Shown here in pieces: positions 1-8,965 of a stretch of 64,000 nt of DNA (positions are counted from its first letter, which is position 1; every line of letters starts with the position of its first letter). The position numbers and the translations under genes were made by a program. Under the pieces are notes generated by a model. The model saw nothing but the letters and a program-made list of their open reading frames with translations, searched no databases and had not been told where the DNA came from. The stretch is from Flavobacteriaceae bacterium (GTDB lineage: Bacteria; Bacteroidota; Bacteroidia; UKL13-3), in contig SHWZ01000005.1 in NCBI GenBank assembly GCA_009693575.1, positions 19,082-83,081 of the forward strand, read 5' to 3'.

Positions 1-710
1 CTTGCGGAGCGGCTGAACGGGAAACAGCTTTGGACGCTTGGAGAGATGCATTGGCGGGAGATCCAGTTTCAGCTTTTGGCGGAGTGGTAGCTTTTAATAG
101 GGAAATAGATGCGGCTGTTGCAAAGGAAATTGACAGTATATTTTTTGAGCTACTGATTGCTCCTGCATTTACCAATGAGGCAATTGAAATTCTGAAATCA
201 AAAAAGAACAGAATTGTATTGAAGTTGAAGAAATTTTCGCCAGCCAAATACCAACACAAATCATTGCTAGGGGGCGTGTTGGTGCAGCAAAAAGATATTT
301 TTCAAGAACAAAAGACACACCTTAAAACGACTACAGAAAAGGCACCAACCGAAGCAGAAATAAATGATTTACTCTTTGCTTTGCGATTGGTGAAACATAC
401 CAAAAGTAACACCATTGTGTTGGCAAAAAATAGACAGCTGCTAGGCAGCGGCTGCGGAATGACTTCGAGGGTGGATGCATTGAAACATGCTATCAAAAAA
501 TCCCAGGAATTTGGTTTTGATTTGAAAGGTGCTGTGATGGCAAGCGATGCTTTTTTTCCTTTCCCAGATTGTGTAGAGATAGCGAATGAGTCGGGGATAA
601 AAGCAGTGGTGCAGCCAGGCGGTTCAGTGAAAGACCAACTTAGCATTGACTACTGCAATCAACACCAAGTGGCCATGGTGTTCACAGGCATCAGGCATTT
701 CAAACATTGA
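1..710 (+). CDS. purH: Bifunctional AICAR transformylase/IMP cyclohydrolase PurH, C-terminal part (5' end outside window)
   Basis: Frame is open to the window edge; DALAGDPVSAFGGVVAFN, KHTKSNTIVLAKN, ASDAFFPFPDCVEIANESGIKAVVQPGGSVKDQ and MVFTGIRHFKH are typical PurH motifs. Confidence 0.96.
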   Translation, partial: CGAAERETALDAWRDALAGDPVSAFGGVVAFNREIDAAVAKEIDSIFFELLIAPAFTNEAIEILKSKKNRIVLKLKKFSPAKYQHKSLLGGVLVQQKDIFQEQKTHLKTTTEKAPTEAEINDLLFALRLVKHTKSNTIVLAKNRQLLGSGCGMTSRVDALKHAIKKSQEFGFDLKGAVMASDAFFPFPDCVEIANESGIKAVVQPGGSVKDQLSIDYCNQHQVAMVFTGIRHFKH

Positions 711-1615
711 TGGGAAAAGTAGAACTTTTTTTTAATAAAAACCTTCCTTCGCGGGTTGATGAAATATATGACCCGCTCTTCGATGACAAGCAACTAAAAG
801 TATATGTCAAGCGTGATGATCTGCTGCACCCACACATAAGCGGTAACAAATGGCGGAAGCTAAAATACTTGCTTATGCAAGCAGAAGTGGAGAGCAAAAA
901 GCATATTGTTTCTTTTGGAGGGGCTTACTCCAATCACTTACCTGCTTTGGCTGCAGCCTGTCATGAACTTGGGTTTGATTCAACGGGCATTATACGAGGA
1001 GAGGAACTGAATGATGAAAGCAATGCACAGCTTTCATTCTGCAAAAAAAAAGGAATGAACTTGATTTTTGTGGGGCGGGAAAAGTATAAAAATAAAAAAC
1101 AAATTTTTGATGAATTTTTGGCATGGACACCAACCTCGGACAACCATTTTGGACAAAGCAGCACTACACTATTTGTAGACGAAGGAGGCTACTCCATATT
1201 GGGAGCTAAAGGTTGTGAAGCAATCATTGATGAGTTGGAATGTGAATATGATCATATAATTCTACCTGTAGGAACCGGAACTACTTTGGCAGGCATGGAG
1301 AATGCTATAAATCTATCAAAGACAAAACTTCACGGTATCGTAGTTTTAAAAGGTGCTGAATACTTGGCTGAGCAGATAAAGATATTAGCACCAGAAAGTA
1401 CTAATTGGCAATTGCACCATCAATTTCATGCCGGTGGCTTTGCCAAGGCTACAAAGGAACTTCTAAAATTTATCCAAACAAAACAAATGGTTTGGAATAT
1501 ACCTTTTGAACCTGTTTATTCGGGCAAGATGGCCTTCGGGTTTTATAGGTTGGCAAGTGAAGGATTGTTTGAAGAAGGGACAAAGGTGCTGATGGTGCAT
1601 ACGGGAGGACTTTAA
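707..1615 (+). CDS. 1-aminocyclopropane-1-carboxylate deaminase / D-cysteine desulfhydrase family PLP enzyme
   Basis: VKRDDLLHPHISGNKWRKLKYLL, SFGGAYSNHLPALAAACHELG and LPVGTGTTLAGM motifs; overlaps the purH stop. Confidence 0.88.
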   Translation: MMGKVELFFNKNLPSRVDEIYDPLFDDKQLKVYVKRDDLLHPHISGNKWRKLKYLLMQAEVESKKHIVSFGGAYSNHLPALAAACHELGFDSTGIIRGEELNDESNAQLSFCKKKGMNLIFVGREKYKNKKQIFDEFLAWTPTSDNHFGQSSTTLFVDEGGYSILGAKGCEAIIDELECEYDHIILPVGTGTTLAGMENAINLSKTKLHGIVVLKGAEYLAEQIKILAPESTNWQLHHQFHAGGFAKATKELLKFIQTKQMVWNIPFEPVYSGKMAFGFYRLASEGLFEEGTKVLMVHTGGL

Positions 1616-1686
1616 GTTAGTGACTCGTCCTAAAAAAAGTTTACAGTTTGCTCAACAAGGCTGATAAACAATTACCGAGTTAGCTA

Positions 1687-2280
1687 ATGGACTATTCCTA
1701 CCTTTGCACTGTGCACGATATCGAACCCTATTTTAACTGGCGGAACTTGTATACGAGTGAGAACGACCCTCGCTCACCTTACTACAAAAAAAAGCACAAC
1801 GAGTTTGAATACCACAATAAAATTTACAACTTCCTTATTCACCCACAATGGGATGAGTTTGGCTCAGCTACTTTATACTTGAAACTTCTTTTTGTAGATT
1901 ATGCAGAAGGATATGCCGTTATTGAATTCATCGGCGAATGGAACGATGCTGTGAACAACGACATCATGTGGTTAAAGCGGGAAGTGCTGGAGGTGCTGGC
2001 TACAGAGGGTATCGCTAAATATATACTCATTGGTGAAAACGTAATGAACTTTCATAGCTCCGACGATTGCTACTACGAAGAATGGTTTCAGGAGGTGGGT
2101 GATGGTTGGATTGCTGCCATCAATTTCAAGAAACATGTGCAACAGGAATTTGGTAATGTGAATGTTGACTACTATCTCAATTTTGGCGGCGAACTGGACA
2201 CCATGAATTGGCGTATACTTACTCCTCAATTGTTGTTTGAACGGGTGAGCTGGGTAATGGGTAGTCGGCTGGGAGCTTAA
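1687..2280 (+). CDS. Conserved hypothetical protein (start may be GTG at 1711)
   Basis: 197-aa ORF; TACCTTTG -7-like box at 1699-1706 lies inside the ORF just before an in-frame GTG (1711). Confidence 0.7.
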   Translation: MDYSYLCTVHDIEPYFNWRNLYTSENDPRSPYYKKKHNEFEYHNKIYNFLIHPQWDEFGSATLYLKLLFVDYAEGYAVIEFIGEWNDAVNNDIMWLKREVLEVLATEGIAKYILIGENVMNFHSSDDCYYEEWFQEVGDGWIAAINFKKHVQQEFGNVNVDYYLNFGGELDTMNWRILTPQLLFERVSWVMGSRLGA

Positions 2281-2526
2281 TTCTAACTCACCATCCTACT
2301 GCCCAGTTAGATCAAAAGTAAAGTAACATGAGACCATAGTTGAATAATCAAGACGTTTTGAAGCCAATTTGCGATAACACTTTATTTGTTTCAAGTTCAA
2401 GGTTACTTTTGTGCGGTGGAGTGAGTGTGAGAATTTGATGATGTGGAAGTGTGTTTAGTTTATTTATCCGAAGCCCTGCATCAAAGATTTTCAAATTAGC
2501 ATCTCACCGAATTACTTAATACTTAA

Positions 2527-3939
2527 ATGTCCTTCTCTCCCCGCCAACCCGACGAAGACCCAGAAACCTTGAAGGCTGTAGAAGCCTTTGAGTTGATGTT
2601 GCAGGGCAAAGGGCCAGCCTATTTTGAAGAAGAGCAACTGGAAGAGATCATAGACCACTACATGATGAAAAGCCAGTTGAAGAAAGCTGAGATGGCCATA
2701 GACCATGCCGAACAAACCTATCCATATAGCACAGGGTTTTTGGTGAAACGTGCCTCCATCAACCTCATGAAAGGCGACCTGAAACAGGCCAACGAATTGA
2801 TAGAAAAAGCCGAAACAATAGAGCCTAACAACCCCGATATTTATTTGCTAAAGGCAGAGCTGGCTTCGCAAAACGATGACTTTGACAAGGTAGAGGAATA
2901 TTTCAAAAAAGCCCTAGCATATACCGACGACAAAAACGATGTGTGCTTTGGTATGGCCGTTATCTACATCAATGCCATGCGGTTTGAAAAAGCCGCCAAC
3001 GTGCTGGAAAAAGTGGTGGAAAACGACCCCGAAAACGAACACGCCATCTACGAACTGGCCATGTGTTACCACGAAAGCGGCAAGCACAACGAAGCCATTC
3101 GCTGGTTCAATAAATTTTTGGATATAGAACCTTACTCACCCTTTGCATGGTTCAACCTGGGAACTGCTTATTCGGCCAAAGGCCAAAATGCCAAGGCCGT
3201 GGAAGCCTACGACTATGCCCTCGTTATTGACGAAACCTTTGCCTCCGCTTGGTTCAACAAGGCCAATGCCCTGTATGAGCAAGGCAAGTATGATGAAGCC
3301 CTCGCCTGCTTCAAAACAGTGATGGAGATTGAGGGCAAGGATGCCACCACCATGTGCAATATTGCCAACTGCTACCATGCTTTAGAGAATTTGGAAGAAT
3401 CGGAAAGCTGGTACCGCAGCACCTTGGAAATGAACCCCAAATATGCCGATGCGTGGTTTGGCCTTGGTCTGTGTGCCGATAGCCGCAACCAGTTTGACAA
3501 AGCGGCATTCCACTACCGCCGTGCCTTGTTGATAGACGGCAGCAACGCGGAATACCTACATGCTTTTGGGGATGTGAACTACGAACTGAACGAAATGCAG
3601 GCCGCCCTCCACTGCTACCAAAAGGTATGTGAACTGGAGCCCGAAAATGCAGATGCCTGGCACGACCAAGGTGTTACCCTCTTTGGCATGGGCCAAGTGG
3701 AAGCAGCTATAGAAGCCCTGCTGAAAGGCATGAAAATATTGCCTCAGCAAACGGAATTCCTGTACCGCATAGCATCCTTTCTTTTAGAAACCGCAGGCCG
3801 CGAAAAAGATGGCCTATTCTGGCTTGAAAAAGCCCTGCTGAAAGAGCCCGAAAAAGCCTATTGCCTGTTTCATTTTGAACCAAGCCTGAAAGACAACCCA
3901 AACGTGGCCGATTTGGTGAAGCGGTTTGAGCGGGGGTGA
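2527..3939 (+). CDS. Tetratricopeptide repeat (TPR) protein
   Basis: Multiple TPR units, e.g. PYSPFAWFNLGTAYSAKGQNAKAVEAYDYALVID, FASAWFNKANALYEQGKYDEALACFKTVMEI. Confidence 0.92.
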   Translation: MSFSPRQPDEDPETLKAVEAFELMLQGKGPAYFEEEQLEEIIDHYMMKSQLKKAEMAIDHAEQTYPYSTGFLVKRASINLMKGDLKQANELIEKAETIEPNNPDIYLLKAELASQNDDFDKVEEYFKKALAYTDDKNDVCFGMAVIYINAMRFEKAANVLEKVVENDPENEHAIYELAMCYHESGKHNEAIRWFNKFLDIEPYSPFAWFNLGTAYSAKGQNAKAVEAYDYALVIDETFASAWFNKANALYEQGKYDEALACFKTVMEIEGKDATTMCNIANCYHALENLEESESWYRSTLEMNPKYADAWFGLGLCADSRNQFDKAAFHYRRALLIDGSNAEYLHAFGDVNYELNEMQAALHCYQKVCELEPENADAWHDQGVTLFGMGQVEAAIEALLKGMKILPQQTEFLYRIASFLLETAGREKDGLFWLEKALLKEPEKAYCLFHFEPSLKDNPNVADLVKRFERG

Positions 3940-3977
3940 GGGGTTAATTTCGCAGCCTCCATTTCACTAACCCAGCC

Positions 3978-5678
3978 TTGGCCAAAAGACCCAACATCCG
4001 TTTTCAATCCCTAACCGGGCTGCTTCTTGCCACAGCTTTGCTGCTGGTTTTGAATTTGCTTTCGCAGCAGTTTTTCCTCCGACTCGACCTAACGGCTGAG
4101 AAGCGTTACACTCTGGCCAAGCCCAGCCGCGACTTGGCCAAAGGCTTGAAAGATGTGGCCTATTTCAAAATATACTTGGAGGGCGATTTCCCGGCAGGGT
4201 ACAAGCACCTGCAAAAAGCCACGTTGGAGATTTTGGAAGAATACCGAGCGTATGCCGGGGCCAATATTGAATTTGAATTTGAAGACCCATTTGAAAAAGC
4301 AGGAACGCAGGAAGAGAAAGATAAAATAACTGAACAGCTATACAAGAAAGGGCTGCAACCCATGCCCGTGAAGTTGGATGAAACAGATGAACTTTCTACC
4401 AAAACTATTATACCCGGTGCTGTGGTCAGCTATCAAGGCAAAGAGTTTCCGCTGAACCTAATGCGACAGCAGTTTTTCCCGGGGGCCAACAACGAAGAGG
4501 AACTGAACAAGAGTGTAGAAAACCTGGAATACTGTATATCGGATGTGCTTCGCAAATGCGTGACCGAAAAGAAGAAACGCATAGGCTTCACTGCAGGCCA
4601 TGGCGAACTGCCACGTGACGAGCTGGCCTCTGCCGCCAATGGGCTGATGGAAAGCTACGACGTGGAACGCATCAAGCTACAAGACCTGCCGCCCGTCGAA
4701 CTAAACAAATATGATGTACTGGTTGTCGCCAAGCCAGATTCTATATACAATCCTTACGAACGTTTTAAACTTGACCAATATGTGATGCACGGCGGCAAGG
4801 TTCTTTGGTTGGTAGAAAATGTGGTGGCCGATATGGATAGCATCAGCCGTTACAAAGAATTTCTGACCCCCACGATAGAAACAGGATTGGAAGAACTGCT
4901 CTTCAAATACGGGGCACGGGTGAACTACAGCCTGCTGAGCGATTTGCAGTGCAACTTTATACCCGTGATAAAACAGATGCAGAACGGGCAGCCCGGGCAG
5001 GATATGGTTCCATGGACATTTTACCCGATACTTTCAAGCACCTCCAAGCACCCCATCGTGAAGAACCTGGAACCTGTGTGGGGGCAGTTCACTTGCACCA
5101 TTGACACAGTGGGCGGCAAGGGCATACGCAAAACGGTATTGCTCAGCAGCAGCGACCACAGCCGCACCCTCAGCAGCCCGGTGATGATTAGTATAAAAAA
5201 CTCGGTGGTGAGGCAGCAAGATGTTGGGCTTTTCAACAAAGCTAACCTGCCAGTATCGGTACTGTTGGAAGGCAAGTTCAAATCCTTTTTTGCCAACTAC
5301 ACCATGGACTCTGTGCCGGCAGAATTGGACTTCAAAAGCGAATCGCCCGAAAGCCGCATGATAGTGGTAGGCGATGGCGACATCATACGAAACCAGGTGA
5401 AACGCAGCACCGGAGAAATATATCCTTTGGGCTACGACCGCTATACCCGCACCACCTTCGGCAACATGAAATTCATACAAAATTGTATAGACTACCTGCT
5501 GGATGGCCACGGCCTGATAGAAGTACGCACCAAAGAGTTTCAGGTGCGATTGCTCGACCGGGCAAAGGTGAAACAGGAACGCTTCAAATGGCAGGTAATC
5601 AATATGGCTTTGCCGCTGCTGCTGCTGTTTGTATTCGCTGGTGCAAACAATGCTGTGCGGAAGAAGAAGTATGGGTGA
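3978..5678 (+). CDS. gldG: Gliding-motility ABC transporter auxiliary protein GldG
   Basis: N-terminal TM, LDLTAEKRYTLAKPSRDLAKGLKDVAYFKIYLEGDFPAGYKHL, KKKRIGFTAGHGEL, LLWLVENV-type segment, C-terminal TM; TTG start. Confidence 0.88.
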   Translation: MAKRPNIRFQSLTGLLLATALLLVLNLLSQQFFLRLDLTAEKRYTLAKPSRDLAKGLKDVAYFKIYLEGDFPAGYKHLQKATLEILEEYRAYAGANIEFEFEDPFEKAGTQEEKDKITEQLYKKGLQPMPVKLDETDELSTKTIIPGAVVSYQGKEFPLNLMRQQFFPGANNEEELNKSVENLEYCISDVLRKCVTEKKKRIGFTAGHGELPRDELASAANGLMESYDVERIKLQDLPPVELNKYDVLVVAKPDSIYNPYERFKLDQYVMHGGKVLWLVENVVADMDSISRYKEFLTPTIETGLEELLFKYGARVNYSLLSDLQCNFIPVIKQMQNGQPGQDMVPWTFYPILSSTSKHPIVKNLEPVWGQFTCTIDTVGGKGIRKTVLLSSSDHSRTLSSPVMISIKNSVVRQQDVGLFNKANLPVSVLLEGKFKSFFANYTMDSVPAELDFKSESPESRMIVVGDGDIIRNQVKRSTGEIYPLGYDRYTRTTFGNMKFIQNCIDYLLDGHGLIEVRTKEFQVRLLDRAKVKQERFKWQVINMALPLLLLFVFAGANNAVRKKKYG

Positions 5679-5690
5679 AAGGGAAGTACG

Positions 5691-5708
5691 TCCCGATAGC
5701 TATCGGGA
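5691..5708. repeat. Perfect 18-nt palindrome tcccgatagctatcggga flanked by direct repeats gggaagtacg
   Basis: Read directly; direct repeats at 5681-5690 and 5711-5720. Confidence 0.85.
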
Positions 5709-5829
5709 TTGGGAAGTACGAAGTACGAATGATTCAAATTAAAGCAACTACATCAAGCCTTCATTCGTTCTAACATTGCCCAAACTATTTTACCCAATTT
5801 GCCCAATTCACATACTTTACCTAATAATA

Positions 5830-6834
5830 ATGAAACGCAACCTCATACTACTTCTTCTACTTCTATTGGCTTCGGGAGGCTATTGGCTTTTCAGCAAAGG
5901 ATATTTCTCAAGCAAAAAGCCAGAGTTAAGTGATTTTGCGGTAGCCGACTCCAATAGCATCACCAAGATATTTTTGGCCGACAGGCTAGGAAATACGGTG
6001 ACCTTGGAGCGGAAAGATGAAGTGTGGATGGTAAATGGAAAATTTGAAGCCCACCGAGGATATTTGAAGCAATTGCTACAGACAGTAACCAAAGTGCAAG
6101 TGAAAAGCCCAGTGCCTAAAGAGCAATTTAACGGGGTGGTGAAGGACATAGCTGCCCAGCATGTTAAAGTAGAAATATACCAAGACAACGAATTAGAGAA
6201 GACCTACTATGTGGGCAACAGTACCCTGGACCGAATGGGAACTTATATGCTCATGGACGGCAGCAGCTCTCCCTTTATATGTGAACTGACAGGGTTTGAG
6301 GGTTTTCTTACCCCTCGCTACATAACCAACGAACTCACATGGCGAAACAAGTGCATTTTCAATGTGCCATTGGAAAAGGTGAATAGTGTTTCTCTTAACT
6401 ATACTGACAGCCCCAGCTTAGGTTTCACACTTACATGGAGCGGCAATACTTTTCAGCTCAATGATGGCTTTGGCAAGGCAAATTCTTGGATTGTAGATAC
6501 AGGTATGGTGCATTACTATCGTGGTTTGTTTGCAGGTGTTTATGCCGAAGCTTTCGGCACTGTGGAGTCCAGTGAAAATGTAGATTCTATCAGGAAATCA
6601 AAGCCCTGGTGTCTCTTGACAATTAAAAGCAACGAAAGGACTAGTTCCCTAGCAATCTATAAAAAGGGAGTAGACATACGTACCAAGATGCAGTACGATA
6701 CCCAAGGCCGCCCTAATGGTTTCGATACAGAACGATACTATGCCTTCCTGAATGATGTCAATGAACCGATGCTAATTCAGGATTATGTGTTTGGAAACAT
6801 ACTGCGAAGGGCTAGAGATTTTGTAAGGAAATAA
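5830..6834 (+). CDS. DUF4340-like lipoprotein/membrane-anchored protein
   Basis: MKRNLILLLLLLLASGGYWLF signal anchor, then DSNSITKIFLADRLGNTVTLERKDEVWMVNGKFEA; start set to the internal Met preceding the hydrophobic segment. Confidence 0.7.
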   Translation: MKRNLILLLLLLLASGGYWLFSKGYFSSKKPELSDFAVADSNSITKIFLADRLGNTVTLERKDEVWMVNGKFEAHRGYLKQLLQTVTKVQVKSPVPKEQFNGVVKDIAAQHVKVEIYQDNELEKTYYVGNSTLDRMGTYMLMDGSSSPFICELTGFEGFLTPRYITNELTWRNKCIFNVPLEKVNSVSLNYTDSPSLGFTLTWSGNTFQLNDGFGKANSWIVDTGMVHYYRGLFAGVYAEAFGTVESSENVDSIRKSKPWCLLTIKSNERTSSLAIYKKGVDIRTKMQYDTQGRPNGFDTERYYAFLNDVNEPMLIQDYVFGNILRRARDFVRK

Positions 6835-6882
6835 ATATGCATTTTGTGTGTAAAAATCAGTTACGTGGATAATACAACTTCT

Positions 6883-6890
6883 TAACTTTG
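6883..6890 (+). promoter_or_regulatory. -7 box TAACTTTG upstream of the PurF-type gene
   Basis: TAnnTTTG consensus, 17 nt before the ATG at 6908. Confidence 0.4.
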
Positions 6891-6907
6891 CAGCCACAAC
6901 ATATCCT

Positions 6908-8797
6908 ATGAGCGACCCAATAAAACATGAGTGTGGAATCGCACTCATACGCCTGCTTAAACCCCTTGATTATTATAGGCAGAAATATGGCTCATCGTTG
7001 TATGGCCTAAAAAAGCTGTACCTGCTGATGGAAAAACAACGCAACCGCGGCCAGGACGGTGCAGGGGTAGCCACCATCAAACTTGATCCAGAGCCAGGAA
7101 GCCATTATATAAACCGTCACCGCAGCTACGAAAGCAATGCGGTAACCGATATTTTTTCTGAGATTTATAGGCAGATGCCCACCGATCAAGCAAAACTTGC
7201 CGATTCAGATTGGTTGAAGCAAAACGTACCCTATATGGGTGAACTGCTGATGGGTCACCTTCGCTACGGCACACATGGAAGCAATAGTGTAGACAAATGC
7301 CACCCAATGATTCGGGACAATAACTGGATGAGCAGAACATTGGTTCTTGCAGGTAATTTTAATCTTACTAATGTAGACGAGCTTTTCAATACTTTAGTAG
7401 AACTTGGGCAACATCCGATAGAGAAAGGTGACACAGTTACAGTACTTGAGCGTATAGGCCATTTCTTGGATGAAGAAGTACAAGCAGAGTTTGAAGGATA
7501 TAAAAGCAAGGGATTCGACAACCCACAAATAACCCAATTGATAGCGGACGGTATTTCGGTAGAGAAAGTCCTGAAACGAGCAACTAAAAAATTTGATGGA
7601 GGCTATGCTATTGCAGGTATGATTGGCCATGGAGACGGATTCGTGATGCGTGATCCCAACGGCATTCGCCCAGCATATTACTACCATAACGACGAGATAG
7701 CTGTGGTGGCTAGCGAACGCCCTGCTATACAAACGACATTCAATCTTCAATACGAAGATATTTTGGAAGTGCCGCCTGGGTCAGCTCTCATTATTCGCAA
7801 AGATGGAAGGATTTATGAAGCACAAATAAACCCAGTGGCAGAGAACAAAGCTTGTAGTTTTGAGCGGATTTATTTCAGCAGAGGCAACGATGCAGAAATA
7901 TACAAGGAGCGAAAAATGCTTGGAAGATTGATTTCACCTATTGTGTTAAGTGCGGTCGACCACGACACGCAAAGCACCGTCTTCAGCTATATCCCTAACA
8001 CTGCCGCCACCTCCTTTTATGGTATGATAGACGGGGTGCTTTCTTATTTGGATGAATATAAGCGACAGGCTATAATGAACCTAGGGGGCAACATCACCGA
8101 AGAAAAGCTGACCGAAATATTAAGCCTGAAACCACGAAGAGAAAAGATAGCTGTGAAGGACGTAAAGCTTCGCACTTTCATAAGTGATGATACAAGCCGT
8201 GATGACCTAGTAGCACATGTCTACGATGTCACCTATGGTATCATTCGCTCTGGCAAAGACAATTTGGTAGTAATTGACGATTCCATTGTGAGGGGAACCA
8301 CTCTTAAAAACTCCATCATTCGAATCCTTGACAGACTAAATCCCAAACGTATCATTATCGTTTCATCTGCTCCGCAAATCAGATACCCGGACTGCTATGG
8401 TATAGACATGAGCAGGTTGGGTGAATTTGTAGCATTTCAGGCCATGATAGCCTTGGTGAAGGAAAGTGGCCAAGAGGATTTGCTAAAAGAAACATATGAC
8501 CGATGCAAGATGATGCTTAGCATTCCGAAAGAGAACAATGTAAATTTGGTAAAAGCCCTTTATGATCTATTTTCAGCGGATGAAATTACTCGAAGAATAG
8601 CTCAAATAATAACACCTGATGATGTGAAAGCAGAAGTACAGGTTATTTATCAAACTATTGAAAATCTCCATATAGCTTGTCCTAAAAACCTCGGTGACTG
8701 GTATTTTTCTGGTAATTACCCAACTCCAGGGGGAAATAAGGTTGTAAATAAAGCTTTCATCAACTTTATGGATGGTGTGCATGAAAGGTCGTATTAA
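6908..8797 (+). CDS. Amidophosphoribosyltransferase (PurF-type, class II glutamine amidotransferase)
   Basis: HECGIALIRLLKP near the N-terminus, NRGQDGAGVAT, GHLRYGTHG, RDPNGIRPAYYY, and PRPP loop VVIDDSIVRGTTLKNSI. Confidence 0.92.
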   Translation: MSDPIKHECGIALIRLLKPLDYYRQKYGSSLYGLKKLYLLMEKQRNRGQDGAGVATIKLDPEPGSHYINRHRSYESNAVTDIFSEIYRQMPTDQAKLADSDWLKQNVPYMGELLMGHLRYGTHGSNSVDKCHPMIRDNNWMSRTLVLAGNFNLTNVDELFNTLVELGQHPIEKGDTVTVLERIGHFLDEEVQAEFEGYKSKGFDNPQITQLIADGISVEKVLKRATKKFDGGYAIAGMIGHGDGFVMRDPNGIRPAYYYHNDEIAVVASERPAIQTTFNLQYEDILEVPPGSALIIRKDGRIYEAQINPVAENKACSFERIYFSRGNDAEIYKERKMLGRLISPIVLSAVDHDTQSTVFSYIPNTAATSFYGMIDGVLSYLDEYKRQAIMNLGGNITEEKLTEILSLKPRREKIAVKDVKLRTFISDDTSRDDLVAHVYDVTYGIIRSGKDNLVVIDDSIVRGTTLKNSIIRILDRLNPKRIIIVSSAPQIRYPDCYGIDMSRLGEFVAFQAMIALVKESGQEDLLKETYDRCKMMLSIPKENNVNLVKALYDLFSADEITRRIAQIITPDDVKAEVQVIYQTIENLHIACPKNLGDWYFSGNYPTPGGNKVVNKAFINFMDGVHERSY

Positions 8798-8907
8798 TTC
8801 TGTTTGCCAGAATCAATATTAAAAGAATATTAATCATTGTGTTACGTGCAATAAATGGAATTGCACTTTGCAAATTCCTGCCAAACCTTACATGAGGTCT
8901 GATTTAA

Positions 8908-8940
8908 TTTGGGAAGTGTTTGGGAAGACATCTACTTTTG
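8908..8940 (+). promoter_or_regulatory. Bacteroidota-type promoter for the secreted-protein pair
   Basis: TTTG (8908-8911), 21-nt spacer, TACTTTTG (8933-8940), start at 8966. Confidence 0.6.
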
Positions 8941-8965
8941 AAGTTCAAAGTAAGAAAAAACAACT

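Noticed and set aside
1616-1690. Possible IS-end-like sequence (gactcgtcctaaaaaaagtttacag)
   Set aside because: Faintly reminiscent of transposon ends, but no transposase, inverted partner or target duplication is visible in the window.
2281-2526. 245-nt intergenic gap inspected for tRNA or ncRNA
   Set aside because: No cloverleaf-like arrangement or convincing hairpin could be read.
3978-3998. Possibility that gldG starts downstream of the TTG
   Set aside because: MAKRPNIRFQSLTGLLLATALLLVLNLLSQQF gives a normal N-terminal TM; TTG is acceptable and no better start precedes the TM.
5034-5510. 158-aa minus-strand ORF within gldG
   Set aside because: Antisense shadow ORF; gldG frame has the protein-like content.
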